This document shows, in pieces, positions 1-12,519 of a DNA stretch of 64,000 nt. The first letter of the stretch is position 1. Each line of letters starts with the position of its first letter. The notes beneath the pieces are model-generated. The model saw nothing but the letters and a program-made list of their open reading frames with translations, was not told the DNA's origin and did no database searches. Location of the stretch: positions 11,158,652-11,222,651 of the forward strand of contig JAEMBT020000004.1 in the NCBI GenBank assembly GCA_018873245.2, read 5' to 3'. The translations under genes and the position numbers were made by a program. Source of the DNA: Archegozetes longisetosus (taxonomy: Eukaryota > Arthropoda > Arachnida > Sarcoptiformes > Trhypochthoniidae).

Positions 1-2979
1 AGTCATAATCAATGATAAACTGAAATCCTTAAGATTGCCGATCAATATCTAAGACTATGCGGCCGAATACAAAATGATTAGTTGATCCAATTGACTGACC
101 CCTTAACTCATTTTTACTCAAACTACAAGGATTTTCTGTTTTGTTAAGTCCGAATTCCATTTGTATCATTTATTTGATACATAAATTAAGTACCCAACAA
201 AGTAATGTGCTTAAGTGATTAAATGTTCAAATGTTCAAATGTTCTACTCGAACCTTACTGCCATCTATAGTACAAGTTTAAAATATAAAAGTACAGTATT
301 TCTCATAAATAAGTACTTATAGAAAGCCGGTAGCAGCTCTCTCATTGGTTGCTTTTATTCATTTAATGTTCAGTTATGTGAGAATAAGTACTACCAGTCA
401 AAGTTAACTTTAGGATTAATTTCAACTTAAAAATGTGAACTAAACTAAGCAAAACAAACTTGTCACCTTCTATTTGATTGCAGAACAATGTTTACAAATG
501 GCTGATTATCAAGTGATAGAATGCTTTTTTGTTAGTCATTTCTTACATATTAGTCATAACTGACTTATTTTCATTGAAAGTTGTAAAATTTGACTTAACT
601 TTCAAACTAATTGAACTGAACTTTGAACTTTTAAAGCTTTTATTTCTCTGATATTATACACTGACAATGACGGTGTTTTTAATGAAAAACTATTTTTAAC
701 TGTACATGAGTTAATTTTTCTGGTAAAATTTATTCTGATATAACTGTACTCTCATAATAAAGTATATGTGAAATAAAGCTCTTTCACGCTTAACATACAA
801 TATCTTTTTGTCCTCTAAACTTGTGTATTTAGTGCAATTTTTCCTTAATATTATGCATTGATTAGATCAAACGGTTGAATAAAGTTTGAAATGAGTCGAA
901 CAAAAGATTTTTGTTTAATCACGATGTTTCTTTTAAAACACTTTTAGTATGAAAAATGGCGTTACAATAAGAGAGAGTCTTTGTTTATAAAATGTGTTTA
1001 GCTAATTATTGTTGTGATAAAAAAATAACTTCTCAGACACTATTAAGGGTTCAGACAGTATGGTTAAAAGAGTTAAATTTTGTTTAGAAATAGTGGGCAA
1101 CATTTCCAACATAATCAATATTGTATTGAACTGCCATTTTTAAACACTAATTGCATTTAATTTGATTACTAAAAGTTTGTATCAAATTTTGAATTGATTT
1201 AAATATTAAAATATAATATACTTTAACTGCTTGTTGGAGTTTAGAAGATAAAAAGACTGTACTTAGAGATCACTTTAATATTAAAGTTATTAAAACTTTC
1301 GTAAACTTAAGGTTAGGTATGAGTTGTGACAAAACAAAATAATGAGCTATTTTGTGCATTAATCGTTTTACTGATAAAAGTTCGTAAACAACACTTGTAA
1401 ACATATTTAAAATATCGGATTTATGACTCATTATAAGAAATAATACTTATTGAGTAAATAATATTGTCATTATTTTCACCTTTCCATTATCTGGCTCATC
1501 ATTTACTGTCTTTTAGGCGCATATTTTGACGGATTGGTGGCAGTTTCGCAGAAGTCAGTTTAGCAAAATGGCATTTAACCAGTCAATTTAGCCGAAACAA
1601 GTTAAAATCAATATTGCAACTGATTTTGCCATCCCTAAACCTTAGGGTATATTTATACCTATTAAAGCAAAATAAAGTTTGATAGTAATCAACAGATTTA
1701 GATAAAAGCTTAAGCACTAATAGTCAATAGAAAATAACAAGACTAAAAACATCTGATTAACATTAGATTTTCTAGATTCTTTTCCATTAATATTTGAGCT
1801 CGATTTTGAAATTTTAAAAGATATAACTTCTAACTTGTTAGTGGAGCTATGAAAAATATTCAATCGCACTTTTGAGTAATAAGATTTAAGATTTACATTT
1901 TACTAATTCGGCTTAACAATTCCTATTTACAATATATCGTTTCAAAAACTTTCACAATTTATTACATCAATAGTAAAATGTTTTTTACGCAGAACATGAA
2001 GCGTGTACTCGAAATTTATATTCTCAGAACTCGAGCTCTTCGTAACAACCCTGAAAAATAGAAAGCATTTTCTAAAATCTAGATTAAGAATGGAAACAGA
2101 CAAATTTAACAAGTCAGTCTAGCTGAAGTTTAAATGCCATTCTGCAAAACCGACTCCTACGATTTTGACGTAATATCTTTTTGTTCGGTTGTACATCAAT
2201 TCAATTATATGGCAATTAAACGAAAGACAAGCACACGATAATTAATAATAATGAAGTGCAATCCATTTTAATCAACGATTAAATATAACTCTTATGTGTT
2301 TTTATTAATAATTTAGCTAACTCTGTAAGAATCTGATCGAATTCTAGCCTAATTGACTTTTTGCATAATATTGACACTTAAAAACGGTATCCTATTTCAA
2401 TATTTTGATTTTATTTATGGGACATTCAAAGTAATTATTGTTTGCTCTGAGTTCTGATTGCACATAAAATTAAATGAAACAGCTTCACAAATTTGAGACT
2501 AATATTAGGTTCTTATTCAAACTGATATTCTGCTGATGTTAGGCTTGTTTAAAGAATAAAATCTAAAATTTCTGGTAATAAAATGATATTTTATTTGATA
2601 TATCAAACAATTCGGAGTTAACAATAATTATATGTTGATATATGTAAGGAATTTAGTTTTGTTCAACTGAATATTCGGATCACATTTTTTATCAATTGAT
2701 AATTTACTCAATCAAAAGTACTTAAGTGGACACATTTAAAAATATGAAAAACATTGAATCTTCACATATTAGCCATTACTCTATGATCTCATATTAAGTT
2801 CATATTAATGCTAATTGATAAATAAAATTAAAAAAGCCCATCGAACCCAGGATATTTGGAAATAAAAATATATGACCAAATAGTAATCTATTTAAAAGTT
2901 TTGGAGACTAGAACTATAGTTTAAACTGAAGAAACAGATTCTTATGTACATTATATGATAATAACACAGATGTCTCCTT
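1..2979. other. Non-coding left flank
   Basis: No reading frame long enough or with recognisable protein similarity is present on either strand. The stretch is AT-rich without long homopolymers. The only structure seen is a small tandem repeat at 221-244, listed separately. The part next to 2980 is the 3' flank of the CCT gene on the minus strand; I found no clear AATAAA on that strand close to the stop codon. Confidence 0.6.
221..244. repeat. Three-copy 8-bp tandem repeat
   Basis: The unit AAATGTTC occurs three times in direct succession (221-228, 229-236, 237-244). It is a simple short tandem repeat with no gene next to it. Confidence 0.9.
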
Positions 2980-4333
2980 TCATTTATGTAGCAATTCTTC
3001 ACTTTCTAGCTGCGTTTCTTTCTTTGGGGGCAAATATTTTTCATCGTCTTCACTGTCCGAGAATTGAGGGCTATCTGAATTAAAACTAGGTGAATATGAA
3101 CGCAAATGTTTGGCTTGTGGTCGCGAATCACTTTCATCTCCATCTGCTTGAGGACTTGATGGAGGACTTGATGAAGGACTTGGACAAGGAGATAGTGCTC
3201 TTTTAATCCTACCAGTACTTTGACTCCAGAAGTTATTCTGTAAAGCATCAATCAATCACTTTAATAATCTAGATGAGAAATATTATTTTTGATGGACTCA
3301 CAAGTCTTCCATCTCGACCAAACAGTTCAAGAAAGTTATTGATAAATTCTCTGGACTTATCCTCCCACTTCTGAATTAATTCATGTCGCTTTCCTTCGAA
3401 ATTCTCGACCAATAACTTTCCCTTACCTTTAAGTTCATCCATTTTGTTTTGCAACATGAATTTCTTCTCCTGGATGTCAAATAAATTGAATCATTTGAGT
3501 GATACGAAAACAACATTTTGAATAGAAATGTCTCACATTTAGGAAAGACACATTAAGTTCTTTTGCTGAATATCCTCGCGCCAAATTCCTTCGAACGTAT
3601 ACATCATAATCGCGAACAATCCTTGAAACTAAATCCGAGGTTGATATTCCTTCTGTTCTTTGAGTAGTCAAAAACATTCCTTTAGCCTTAATGGAAGTGT
3701 AGACATCATCGGAATCACCAGAGGTGTACGGAATATCGTCGTGAGCGACAAAATCAATCTATTCAACAAATTACACAACCACTAATGTAGCAGAGAATTT
3801 CCACTTCAATGTAAATAGCAAACCTTATGTTCCTCTAGATATTCATCGGTCAGAACCCACGGGGCGTCGCGAACGATCTCATCGACATACCTGCAATGTC
3901 TGACTGCTTCGTATCTTTCATTTTCATTCATAACAGTTTTGCCTTTATACTTGTTGGTCAGTTTATCACCATTTACTATAGAAATAAACAACATTCAAAT
4001 AAATGAATCAATTTGATAATCTATGAGTTACAGACCACCAACAATAAGGTAGACATTATCGTAGGCGTTCTTTGCTTGCAAAAGTTGTCGGGCATGTCCC
4101 GCGTGAAACATGTCATATATTCCATCAGCATATATACGAATCGGGCGATTTACTAATCCTTTCTTCGCTAATTCATGGGTAACTTTTATGGAGTAATCAC
4201 ATCTAGCCAACTCTTCAAGTGCTATGGGGTCGTCACTGAAAACGGCTGGTTTTGCCAAATTTGATCTTTTTGGTTGTGGGGATCCATCGAAGCTGTCCTT
4301 CGATTTGGCTAAACGACGCTTTCGTGTTGACAT
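2980..4333 (-). CDS. PCYT1A: Choline-phosphate cytidylyltransferase (CCT), 5 exons
   Basis: Rate-limiting enzyme of the CDP-choline (Kennedy) pathway: CTP plus phosphocholine gives CDP-choline and PPi. Exons on the minus strand are 4333-4036, 3975-3824, 3758-3537, 3469-3302 and 3237-2980, joined by GT-AG introns of 60-67 nt. All phases agree and give 365 aa, against 367 in human PCYT1A. Visible features are an N-terminal basic RKRR (residues 4-7, likely nuclear signal), the nucleotidyltransferase HxGH motif as HAGH (77-80), the signature RTEGISTS (184-191), and an amphipathic membrane-binding M domain (about 225-280, with [10 protein letters not shown]). The C-tail is rich in SP/SPS sites (about 290-330), the known phosphoregulated region. 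Activity in this family is switched by reversible membrane binding of the M domain. Identification is firm; the first intron donor (GTCTGT) is weak but is forced by frame. Confidence 0.97.
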
Positions 4334-5755
4334 TTTTGTGGTACTTTTAAGTTATTGCCCAAAATTATAATTCAAATGAGAAACTAATTAAAAACTTTGA
4401 ATAAATATTAATCGGCAGATAATAGAAATTTGTCGATAAAATATAGGAACAGTTTATATCATAAAATAAAATGAACGCTAGTTTTGACTATAACTGAGAA
4501 GTGCTTGGATTTCATTGCATTTTAGACTTTGATATTCACTTTTATGTCAAATAATTTCATGTACTTTTATGCCGTAAATCAACTGCTTTTAATCTATCAT
4601 ATTTATGTCAGCATTTTATTTATCACTGAAATTACTAAATATTTGTTACACACATCGTATATCAAATACGAAGAGTCAATAAATGGTGTCGAAAAGCACT
4701 TAATTATGATTTCAGTCGTTAGATAAGATATCAAATAAATATTGGATATATTGGATATTTTGAGATGAACTTGCGGAATATTGTAAAGGTTTGACTACGG
4801 TATCGTATCACATATGACCAAAACTTTCAATCCAAAAGTCAAGTGATTTTTCTTCTTCAAAACAATTTCTTATTCGATCAATTTATCATCAAATTTAAAT
4901 CACTTTATAATAAGGTTAATATCACTTTTCGTCAATAAAATAGTAGAAATAAATATGTGTTTAATAAATTAGTTGAATACTGAGTTAGTGTTTAAAACTA
5001 TGTTTGCATATAAATTACTGTTAATATAATGACTTTCAGTAAAAGAGAACGTTCTGTGAAGGATAAATACAATCCAATGACGTGTTCATAACCTCATAGA
5101 GTAACAAAAGTTATTTCAAATGTTACAGTTATTCCGTTTCCTATTAAACTTTTTTCAAACCAAACTAAGCCTAATCCAATACTACTTTCAAGCTTTTATT
5201 ATACCAGAGTTTCTATTATTGGAACGTTATTTATGCCTATGTTGTTGTCTGAATTGCCTGAACTGTAGAAATAAAGCATTTGTATGATATCATGCATACA
5301 TTTCTCTTCAATAACTTCTAGTCAACAAGCTATCAATTAAACAAATGTCATTTTTAAAGCATTAATCATGGGGTAATTAACGCGTCATTTTGCGTTCAAA
5401 TACGAAACAAAAGTTACCCAAAAATGAGTTTTAATCAAAAAGTGATTGCGTAACACATCATATGATTTGACGTTAGATTTGCTTTACCTGCTATTGAAGG
5501 CGGCATTTAATAAGCGTAAAACGCACTTTTGTTTACATTTTTTAAAATCTAGTTTTTTTCACACTGAACCATATTCGTGAAGAACAGCTCAATTAATGTG
5601 ATGTAAACGAAAAGTTAATCGAAGTATCAAACATTTTGAGCAATTATAAAATAAGTACTGAAATATTTACGCATCAATAAAAAGCTTTTATCTGAAATTC
5701 GATACTAGCAATAATAATTGATTGTTATCTCTTTGTGATCTAATTGTAATCATAT
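4334..5755. other. Divergent intergenic region CCT / RNase T2
   Basis: This 1.4-kb region lies between two outward-facing genes and should carry both promoters. No clear TATA box, tRNA or coding exon could be picked out. One plus-strand frame (4529-4726) is hydrophobic, has no splice context and looks like noise. Confidence 0.5.
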
Positions 5756-6556
5756 ATGAAGATGTCAGACCACGAGTTTATGCTAATCGATCGCGATTAC
5801 AGTCAACAACGAAGGAATCGGTTCTTATTTAGAGTTGTTGTAATTGGTTTTGCATCTATCCTAATCTTTGTTTTGATAGCCTTAATCATATCGAGCAATA
5901 GTCCAACGCTAACGCGACCGAAGTTTGTGACCAAGTGTTCGACTTCCTATAGCTTTGATTACAGTGTATTCACCATTCGATGGTCACCAACTATTTGTAA
6001 TAATAGTACAAATCAAAATTTTAAGAACCAATGCCCCAAACACGATACAAATAAATGGTTTATTCATGGTCTTTGGCCTACTTACAGCAACCATAGTTGG
6101 CCTCAATTTTGTTGTTTTGATCGCAAATTTGATGTCAAAAATTTGGACCCTATCGTAACTGATTTATTAAGCTATTGGCCGAATCTGATGCCCAATGCGA
6201 CCAGTGATAGTCTTTGGAAACATGAGTGGGAAAAACATGGAACTTGTACCAAAACCAAACAATTGAACTATTTTAACAATACTTTACAATTATATAAAAG
6301 GTTTCCAATTAGCCAATGGCTACAAGAGTCAAATATCATACCAACTAATAATAACATCTATCACTTGGATCAATTTAATGATGTGTTAAATTCAAAATTG
6401 GGACATAAAGTTCAGCTTAAATGCATTAAAAATAGCGATGGCAAATCATTCTTAGACGAGATACACATTTGTATTGATCATAATCTGACAAATGATGCCA
6501 TTGATTGTCCTGAAGAACACGAATGTAAAAAGCTATTTTATTATCCAAAAGAGTGA
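5756..6556 (+). CDS. RNase T2 family ribonuclease with N-terminal membrane anchor
   Basis: Single-exon 266-aa acid ribonuclease of the T2 family, which cleaves RNA through a 2',3'-cyclic phosphate intermediate in secretory or lysosomal compartments. Conserved active-site block CAS I is HGLWP (104-108) and CAS II is KHEWEKHGTC (155-164), supplying the expected His, Glu, Lys and His. Cysteines around FCC (118-120), HGTC and the C-terminal CPEEHEC fit family disulfides. Several N-glycosylation sequons follow residue 80 (NNS/NST, NHS, NAT, NNT, NLT). Instead of an ordinary cleaved signal peptide, about 22 polar and basic residues (with RRNRFLFR) precede a long hydrophobic helix (about 23-46). This predicts a type II membrane protein with the catalytic domain in the lumen. 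The first ATG at 5756 is followed by another at 5762; either keeps the anchor. It converges on SRBD1. Confidence 0.95.
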   Translation: MKMSDHEFMLIDRDYSQQRRNRFLFRVVVIGFASILIFVLIALIISSNSPTLTRPKFVTKCSTSYSFDYSVFTIRWSPTICNNSTNQNFKNQCPKHDTNKWFIHGLWPTYSNHSWPQFCCFDRKFDVKNLDPIVTDLLSYWPNLMPNATSDSLWKHEWEKHGTCTKTKQLNYFNNTLQLYKRFPISQWLQESNIIPTNNNIYHLDQFNDVLNSKLGHKVQLKCIKNSDGKSFLDEIHICIDHNLTNDAIDCPEEHECKKLFYYPKE

Positions 6557-6815
6557 CTCAAGTGATTAAACGAGCCACTATCTAAGTTTCGACTTTAGTG
6601 TTCAGGGTTTCAATAGGTATTGGCTAATTTATTTATCTTTTTATTTTTACTTTAGTTCGTCTTTTCTGCTTTTTAACCGTTGATCTAGATTATTCAGTAC
6701 AAGAAAACTTAAAAAATCTCATTTACATAGCGTTGTGAAATGATGTTAGAAAAGTCTTTCAGATAAACTAAAAATGATAAACTCTTAATACTAAAAAAAC
6801 CTGAGTTTGCTTTCC

Positions 6816-6821
6816 AATAAA
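6816..6821 (+). terminator. Poly(A) signal of the RNase T2 gene
   Basis: A canonical AATAAA lies 260 nt after the RNase T2 stop codon and is the first good plus-strand signal downstream. Confidence 0.6.
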
Positions 6822-7047
6822 ATGTTTTAGGTCTGATTGTCATGAATTAGTTAAATAAAAAAGACGAACTTTTTAATATAACGAAAATAATCAGTGTTAA
6901 TACTTATATCAAGTAATTTGAAATAATAAAAATCAAGTCTATTTAGACTAATAAACTATTCAAGACTACCTATACTCACATTTAACGCGATATTTATATG
7001 TAATGAACTTGAGCGAAAAATAGTAAAAAAGTACAATGGAATAAATT

Positions 7048-7058
7048 TTTATTTTATT
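7048..7058 (-). terminator. Poly(A) signals of the SRBD1 gene
   Basis: Two overlapping minus-strand AATAAA hexamers (7053-7058 and 7048-7053) lie about 90 nt after the SRBD1 stop codon. Confidence 0.6.
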
Positions 7059-7143
7059 TATATTTTATCAAATGAAAAAATAGTTAATTTTCATGGGTAA
7101 TTAACCCTAGATTTAATATTAAGGCAGTAAAAGAATATTTTTT

Positions 7144-10100
7144 CTATGAAAATTTAACATTATTTTTGAAAACTTTGAGTAACGAAACTCTGAATCTCTG
7201 CATTTTTTTATCAATTGAAACGATTCTGACTAAAACATTATCATTAACAGAAATATGATGTTCTATGCATTGTTTAGCCAAAAGATAAGCATTGATTCCA
7301 CCAGCGATCCCACAATCAATGAAAGCTCCCATCGGTGTCACATTCAATACCCTTCCTGTCAATTTCGAGCCTTTTTTCAACTCGTAGAAATACTGAATAT
7401 TGGGAACATAAATCTGTTTGAAATTAATTCGATAATCAAAGTCAATACTGTTGGATAAGCTCTCAATAATTAGTTTCATATTAGATTCATGTGTGTTACA
7501 CAGCTGTGCGATTTCGGCTAAACTATATCTCTGGTAACAATTTTGGATTTTATTTCTTATCATATGTTTTCCGATTTCTTCTTTTTCAGCGCCAATCAGT
7601 TGTAGATAAGTGTTGGCACTGTTATAGGATTCTGGATGAATAATAGTTGAGTCTAGAGGATCATAATCATCAGTAGAAGTTGCCATTCGTTTGTTGGCTG
7701 ACTCATCGCTAAATCGATTGAAATCAATTTTAGGTTAAGATAAATCTCAGCCTAGATTTCAGTTTGAGTATTATTTACAAGTCCTCAACTGGTCTGAATT
7801 TTTGATTTTTCGGACACAGAATTGGACGCATTTTGAAGCCTAGAATGCTTACCTCAATTTATTGTGTATGGCAACCGGTAATTGACTGGTCGAGGGCATG
7901 ATTTTAACAAAACCAGCGCATTGTTCAAACTGTTTCCAACTGAGTCCATCGATATTCTTCAATTGAGATCTACTCGTGAAAAGTCCGTCACGACTTCTTT
8001 TATTAATAATTATACGCGCAATATCTGGTCCCAAACCGGCGACTTTACTGAATTCACAAGTAACAAACAATAAAAATAATGTTCGAACATTTGGCCAATT
8101 ATTCTAAACCTCAGTAAATCAAATGAGGCAACATTTACATCAACGCCACAGAAACTAACACATTCAACGGCCACCTCATGAAAAACCTTATTAACCATAT
8201 GTCCGTCGATGTCACGCTATTTGATTTGACAAAAAAACTTATATATTTCGACTGTCAAGAATCATTCAAACTTATTTAATACCATGTACATTCCCACTTG
8301 CAATCTTTTGGGATCAACTTTCACCAGTTCGCTCAACGGATCAATTAGTCTTCTGGCTATAGAAATGGCGCCAATTATATGAGGCGGAAAATTAGGCAAA
8401 TCTTGTTTTGCTTCTGGAGTGACTGAATACCAGCTGACACCACTCTCTGTCACTATTTTATACTTTACATTAATTGGTTGAAAGAATTCAGACCTTAATT
8501 TCTGCAATAAAAGGTTTTCGAATTTTCTACAACCGCTTCCGTTTCCCAAAGCAATGATAGAACAATCATTAGAAATCATCAAGTCTTTTAGTATGGCAGC
8601 TGCAATATCACAGTTGACTTTAGTGTCTAATTTGACGATCTTGTACTGAAGTGGGACACCCCATGGAGATACTAACATATCAAACACAGTCGTTTTGTAA
8701 TCGAAGCATTGTTTGAAAACTTTTATCTTTTTCAATACGTACCAACAGCTATTTTACATCCAGAATCAAAGCCTGGATCTACACCAATCACAGTCTCTCC
8801 TCTGAGCGGTGGCTCGAGAAGAAGATACTTAGCGTTATTTCGAAACACATCCAATGCTGTCAGATGTGCAGAATATCTTAGTTCCCATCGGATGTAATCC
8901 GCTAGAGATGGCTTCAACTGATTATCAAATGCTTTTCGAACACAATTAACAAGAAAATCAGGAACCGCTTGATTCCACTTTGATAAACAGAAATCTATCA
9001 ATTTGTTCAAGATAGTTGGCGCGAATTCAATGCAAACATTCAACAGATCAATCGATTCTCCTCTTTCAATGGCCATAAGACAATGTGCACTTATTTTGTC
9101 GATTGGTTTTTTGAAACCATTGAATCGAAGATATTTCTGAATCAAATCAGCATTTTTTGAGGTTTTATCCTGAAGCAAATGTTCGATTTTCTCCTGGTCA
9201 ATCACTACTTTTAATGTTGGGATATGTTGTCGATATCTTTATTCAATAAAAATAAACTTGAAAAAATAGTTAGTAAATCGATGACTTACGATGAGATAAG
9301 GAACTCGAGAACATCACAATCTTTACTAATGATGTCTACGATAATTGCAGACCAGCCTTCAGTGACTGCTTCCACGCTGTCAATACCTTTAAAGATAAGG
9401 TCGAAATAATGTAATCAAATTTTGATTCAATTGGTTCTCGGAGTTTGAAAAATCTAAAGGTTGAGTTCATTGATGAGATATAAAGCTTGAAACATTCAAA
9501 TTGATTGATGTGATGTAATTTGAAATCTAACTTGAAATCTACTCCATAAGTTTAAAATTAAGCTTTTGACTCAATATGAACAGGATATTGATAAAACATA
9601 CCGACGGCAAATCGATTTATGAAATCTTTTGGATTGAGACGCTTTCCTTCCAATACACTGATAGCAGAATCACTCAAACCGAGATTTCGAAATCTTTCGG
9701 ATTCTTCGCTTTCATTTCTACACAATCTATAGAGATGCTCCACTTCAAAAACATTTTTACACTTCATCAAAGCCATTTCTAATCGCGGATTAAGTCTATT
9801 TTGTTTTCTTAAACTTTTTTCGACGTCATTTGCTCGTTCTTTCGCTTCTTTCAGCTCATTATAAACAGTGTTTATTCTTCTGACTTTATCTGCATCTATC
9901 CCCTGAATGGTTGATTGTCGATATCTAACAATAAAAGGAACAGTGCACTGATCTTCTATCAAATCGATAACACTTTTCACAGTGGATCGCTCAAGTCTAA
10001 CACAATCAGAAATCAAATCGATGTCTTGTATATTGGAGGAACTGACAATTGAAACATCAGCAGGAGATGAAGGCTCTGAATAATCATAAATGAGTGGAAT

Positions 10101-11130
10101 CAAATCTTTGCTGTCTTTTGAGTCATTGATTGATCGTTGAGATGAGAAGGCGTTTGAATTAGTATTTCTATTATCATTGTCTAAATCATAAGGTTCAACT
10201 CTTTTTGATTCTCGAAACCAATCTTTATTTGATGGAGAGCTCGACGGTCTTCTGTGGATAACACTGATGCCTGATGAAGTACTTGGTTGTGAGAGCGGTA
10301 TAAACGAATCTGAAGTGTAAATCGGTGAATTTGAATTCTTATTAGCCGAAGTCTTTCTCTCGAATGGATTCGATATCTGTTAATACAAAAATAACAGTAA
10401 ACTAAGAGCTAAAAACGTGAGTCGTCTTTCAAATTAAGCTTAGTTTTCAAAGATCAAAATATTAGAAAATTACTTTATTAGTCGAATTGATCTTATCGCT
10501 AATTATCATACAGTCTTCTTCATCATCGCTTATATCGATTATCTCTTTATCGTCTTGTTTTTGATTAGTTCTAGCATTACATTCTTCGATGAATACGATC
10601 TCATCGTTCACTGACTCGAAATGAGTCATATATTGATTGTCGTCAATTTGGTATTCATTTTGATTGTGATAATCGCTAGTCATGTCATCCAATATCATGC
10701 AGTCGTGCGCCTCATCGTCTCCTTCGTCAAACACCAAATTGTCATCGAATTCAATCGAATCATCGCTATCGTCGTGGTAAATATCAATATTTTCGACATC
10801 TTCGATCACTTCGACCTCATCAACAGGTAATTGATTTCGATCGCTAGAATTGAGATTGTTTTCAATTTGATTTTGACAAGTCTTTTCTTTGGTATCAATT
10901 CTTTTATGAACACTTTGGTAGTTTGTCTCATTTTTATTGACCTTATGATGGGTTTCAATACTATCTAAAACTGATTCTAATGCTTGCGAAACACTACTCG
11001 CAAAACTTTGCTCGATATCGATGACATGACTGGTTTCGTTGTTGTCATTAATGCGTTGATCGCTACCTTCTTCATCATCGATCGCAATAACGAATTGAGT
11101 CTTTGAATTGTTTGCAATGGTTTCTGTCAT
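7144..11130 (-). CDS. SRBD1: SRBD1 (Tex-like S1 RNA-binding protein), 8 exons
   Basis: Animal homologue of bacterial Tex and relative of Spt6, a nucleic-acid-binding scaffold. Minus-strand exons are 11130-10474, 10376-9602, 9386-9290, 9236-8743, 8671-8283, 8216-8110, 8047-7853 and 7708-7144. All introns are GT-AG and phases agree, giving 1092 aa. Order: long acidic, disordered N-tail (1-about 330) with patches such as EIIDISDDEED (196-206); Tex N-terminal helical domain (from about 350, FIVRYRQ); YqgF/RNase-H-like domain (GVDPGFDSGCK, from 661; ALGNGSGCR; GAISIARRLIDPLSELVKVDP); helix-hairpin-helix repeats (CGVDVNVAS, then VAGLGPDIARI and FEQCAGF); IHPESY; and a C-terminal S1 domain (about 1020-1084, GRVLNVTPMGAFID). 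Human SRBD1 is near 995 aa, so the extra length is the N-tail. The fourth intron (8672-8742, 71 nt) was chosen because the joined protein aligns with human CKLAIISP. Confidence 0.95.
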
Positions 11131-11707
11131 TTTCTACAATTGAAATGACTTGACTATAACTGAAACATATCTTATAAAAAGCAGTCAACTGTCAGTTCAT
11201 TACTATTACGAAAGGTTGGGAAATGCATGTGGTTTGACGTGCTGCAAATCACGTAAACATAACTTAGACATAGGCTACTTTTAGTTAATTACTGTTGAAA
11301 CACTCAACACTTTCCCAAACAAATTTGAATTAACCCAAAACAAGTTTGTTTGTTCTAAGTCCTCTTGCTACTTCACACTTAATGTCATATTTCAATTAAT
11401 ATTTGATCATTAATTTGTCAAACTTGATAAATAATCTTATCATCATTTCTTAAGTATTCAAAACATGTGCACTTTTTTATTACTAATGATTATTACGATT
11501 TGTATTGATTCAAGCTTGTTGTCATTGGTAATTCAATGAAAGTCCCTAATATTCTCTCAAATCACATGTGCTTTTAGGGATAGTATTTCAAAAGTGTAAA
11601 CATCTTTATTATTCAACTTTCACATCATTTCGCATCATTCAACAGAAAAATTTTTCAGGTCATGGTTATAATTAAGTTTTATTGAAGTGTTTGAACTGAA
11701 TTGAAAG
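11131..11707. promoter_or_regulatory. Divergent intergenic region SRBD1 / TPRKB
   Basis: The start codons of SRBD1 (minus) and TPRKB (plus) face away from each other across 577 bp, so both promoters must lie here. No TATA box is obvious. A minus-strand frame at 11635-11829 is the shadow of TPRKB exon 1. Confidence 0.5.
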
Positions 11708-12451
11708 ATGTCACAGATAGTCAAATATAGGCTTTTATTTAAAGAATACGAAGCAGTCATTGCTTTATACGAACAAATAGAAAATTTGCACGAAATTCGT
11801 AGCAATTTAGGAGCCAACTGTTGTCTCATTAATGCTAATATGGTTTGTATTAATTACATTTGTTTATCGATTTATTAAAATTAAGTTATTCTGTCATTTA
11901 TTCATTTGAAAGATTTGGGAAATAAATCAGGTTTTGGTTGCAGTCGATAAAGCAATTTACAGTGAATTGAATTCAAAATTGATGACTAAAAGTTTGAACA
12001 GTCAAATTTTGTTTAATTTATATCCTGGAAAAAATGTTTGTATGATTCAAGTTTTCCAATATTCATATCTTTAATTATTTGTTTGAAAATCGTTAGATTA
12101 AAGAAGGGCTCAAAATATTTGGCGTCAATCAAAACAGTGAATCATTACCTGTCATCGTATTAGTTGTTAATGAACTAAATGATAGCAATCCTAATAATTT
12201 GTTTGACACAATTAAAGGAAAATCATTACCCATCGAGTCATTAAAAACTTTAAGAAATGAGTCGCTTATTGATAAGGTTTTGCTAATTTTTCATTTAATT
12301 TAAGGCATTTATTCGATTGAATCAACTTTCTAAGATTATTTTTAAGATTCAATTTTTTTCATAGATATATAATTTAAAAAGTTGTCAAAACGATGAAACA
12401 GCGAAATGGGATCTAATTATTTCCAGAATTGCGACTAAAGATATTATTTGA
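11708..12451 (+). CDS. TPRKB: EKC/KEOPS subunit TPRKB (CGI121), 4 exons
   Basis: Subunit of the KEOPS complex, which transfers threonylcarbamoyl to A37 of ANN-decoding tRNAs (t6A). CGI121 binds the kinase Bud32/TP53RK and helps recruit tRNA. Plus-strand exons are 11708-11842, 11913-12035, 12097-12276 and 12365-12451, with GT-AG introns of 70, 61 and 88 nt, all in phase 0. The product is 174 aa, against 175 in human. Matching blocks in order: CLINANMIWEINQVLVAVDKA (human SLINPTVIVDPFQILVAANKA), SQILFNLYPGKNIKEGLKIFG (human [21 protein letters not shown]), LIDKIYNLKS (human EVKKIYKLSS) and the C-terminal ISRIATKDII (human ICRMSTKDVL). An in-frame TGA two codons before the ATG at 11708 fixes the start. 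Exons are too short to show as long frames. Confidence 0.95.
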
Positions 12452-12513
12452 AAGTTATTTTCCTCATTTGTCAGACATTTTAATTTCTTTAAAAATGTCG
12501 AATAAGAACCCCA

Positions 12514-12519
12514 AATAAA
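12514..12519 (+). terminator. Poly(A) signal of the TPRKB gene
   Basis: AATAAA lies 62 nt after the TPRKB stop codon, before the converging TRMT10 coding end at 12644. Confidence 0.7.

Larger units (their letters stand above)
6557..7143. other. Convergent 3' flanks of RNase T2 and SRBD1
   Basis: About 590 bp between two converging genes. It contains the 3' ends of both transcripts, with an AATAAA on each strand and no reading frame of note. Confidence 0.6.

Noticed and set aside
8720-8742. A 23-nt ultra-short intron in SRBD1 (GTACGT...AAAAG)
   Set aside because: It keeps frame, but a 71-nt intron with the same donor and the acceptor at 8672 also keeps frame. The latter matches the usual intron size and gives CKIAVVSPWG, aligning with human CKLAIISP.
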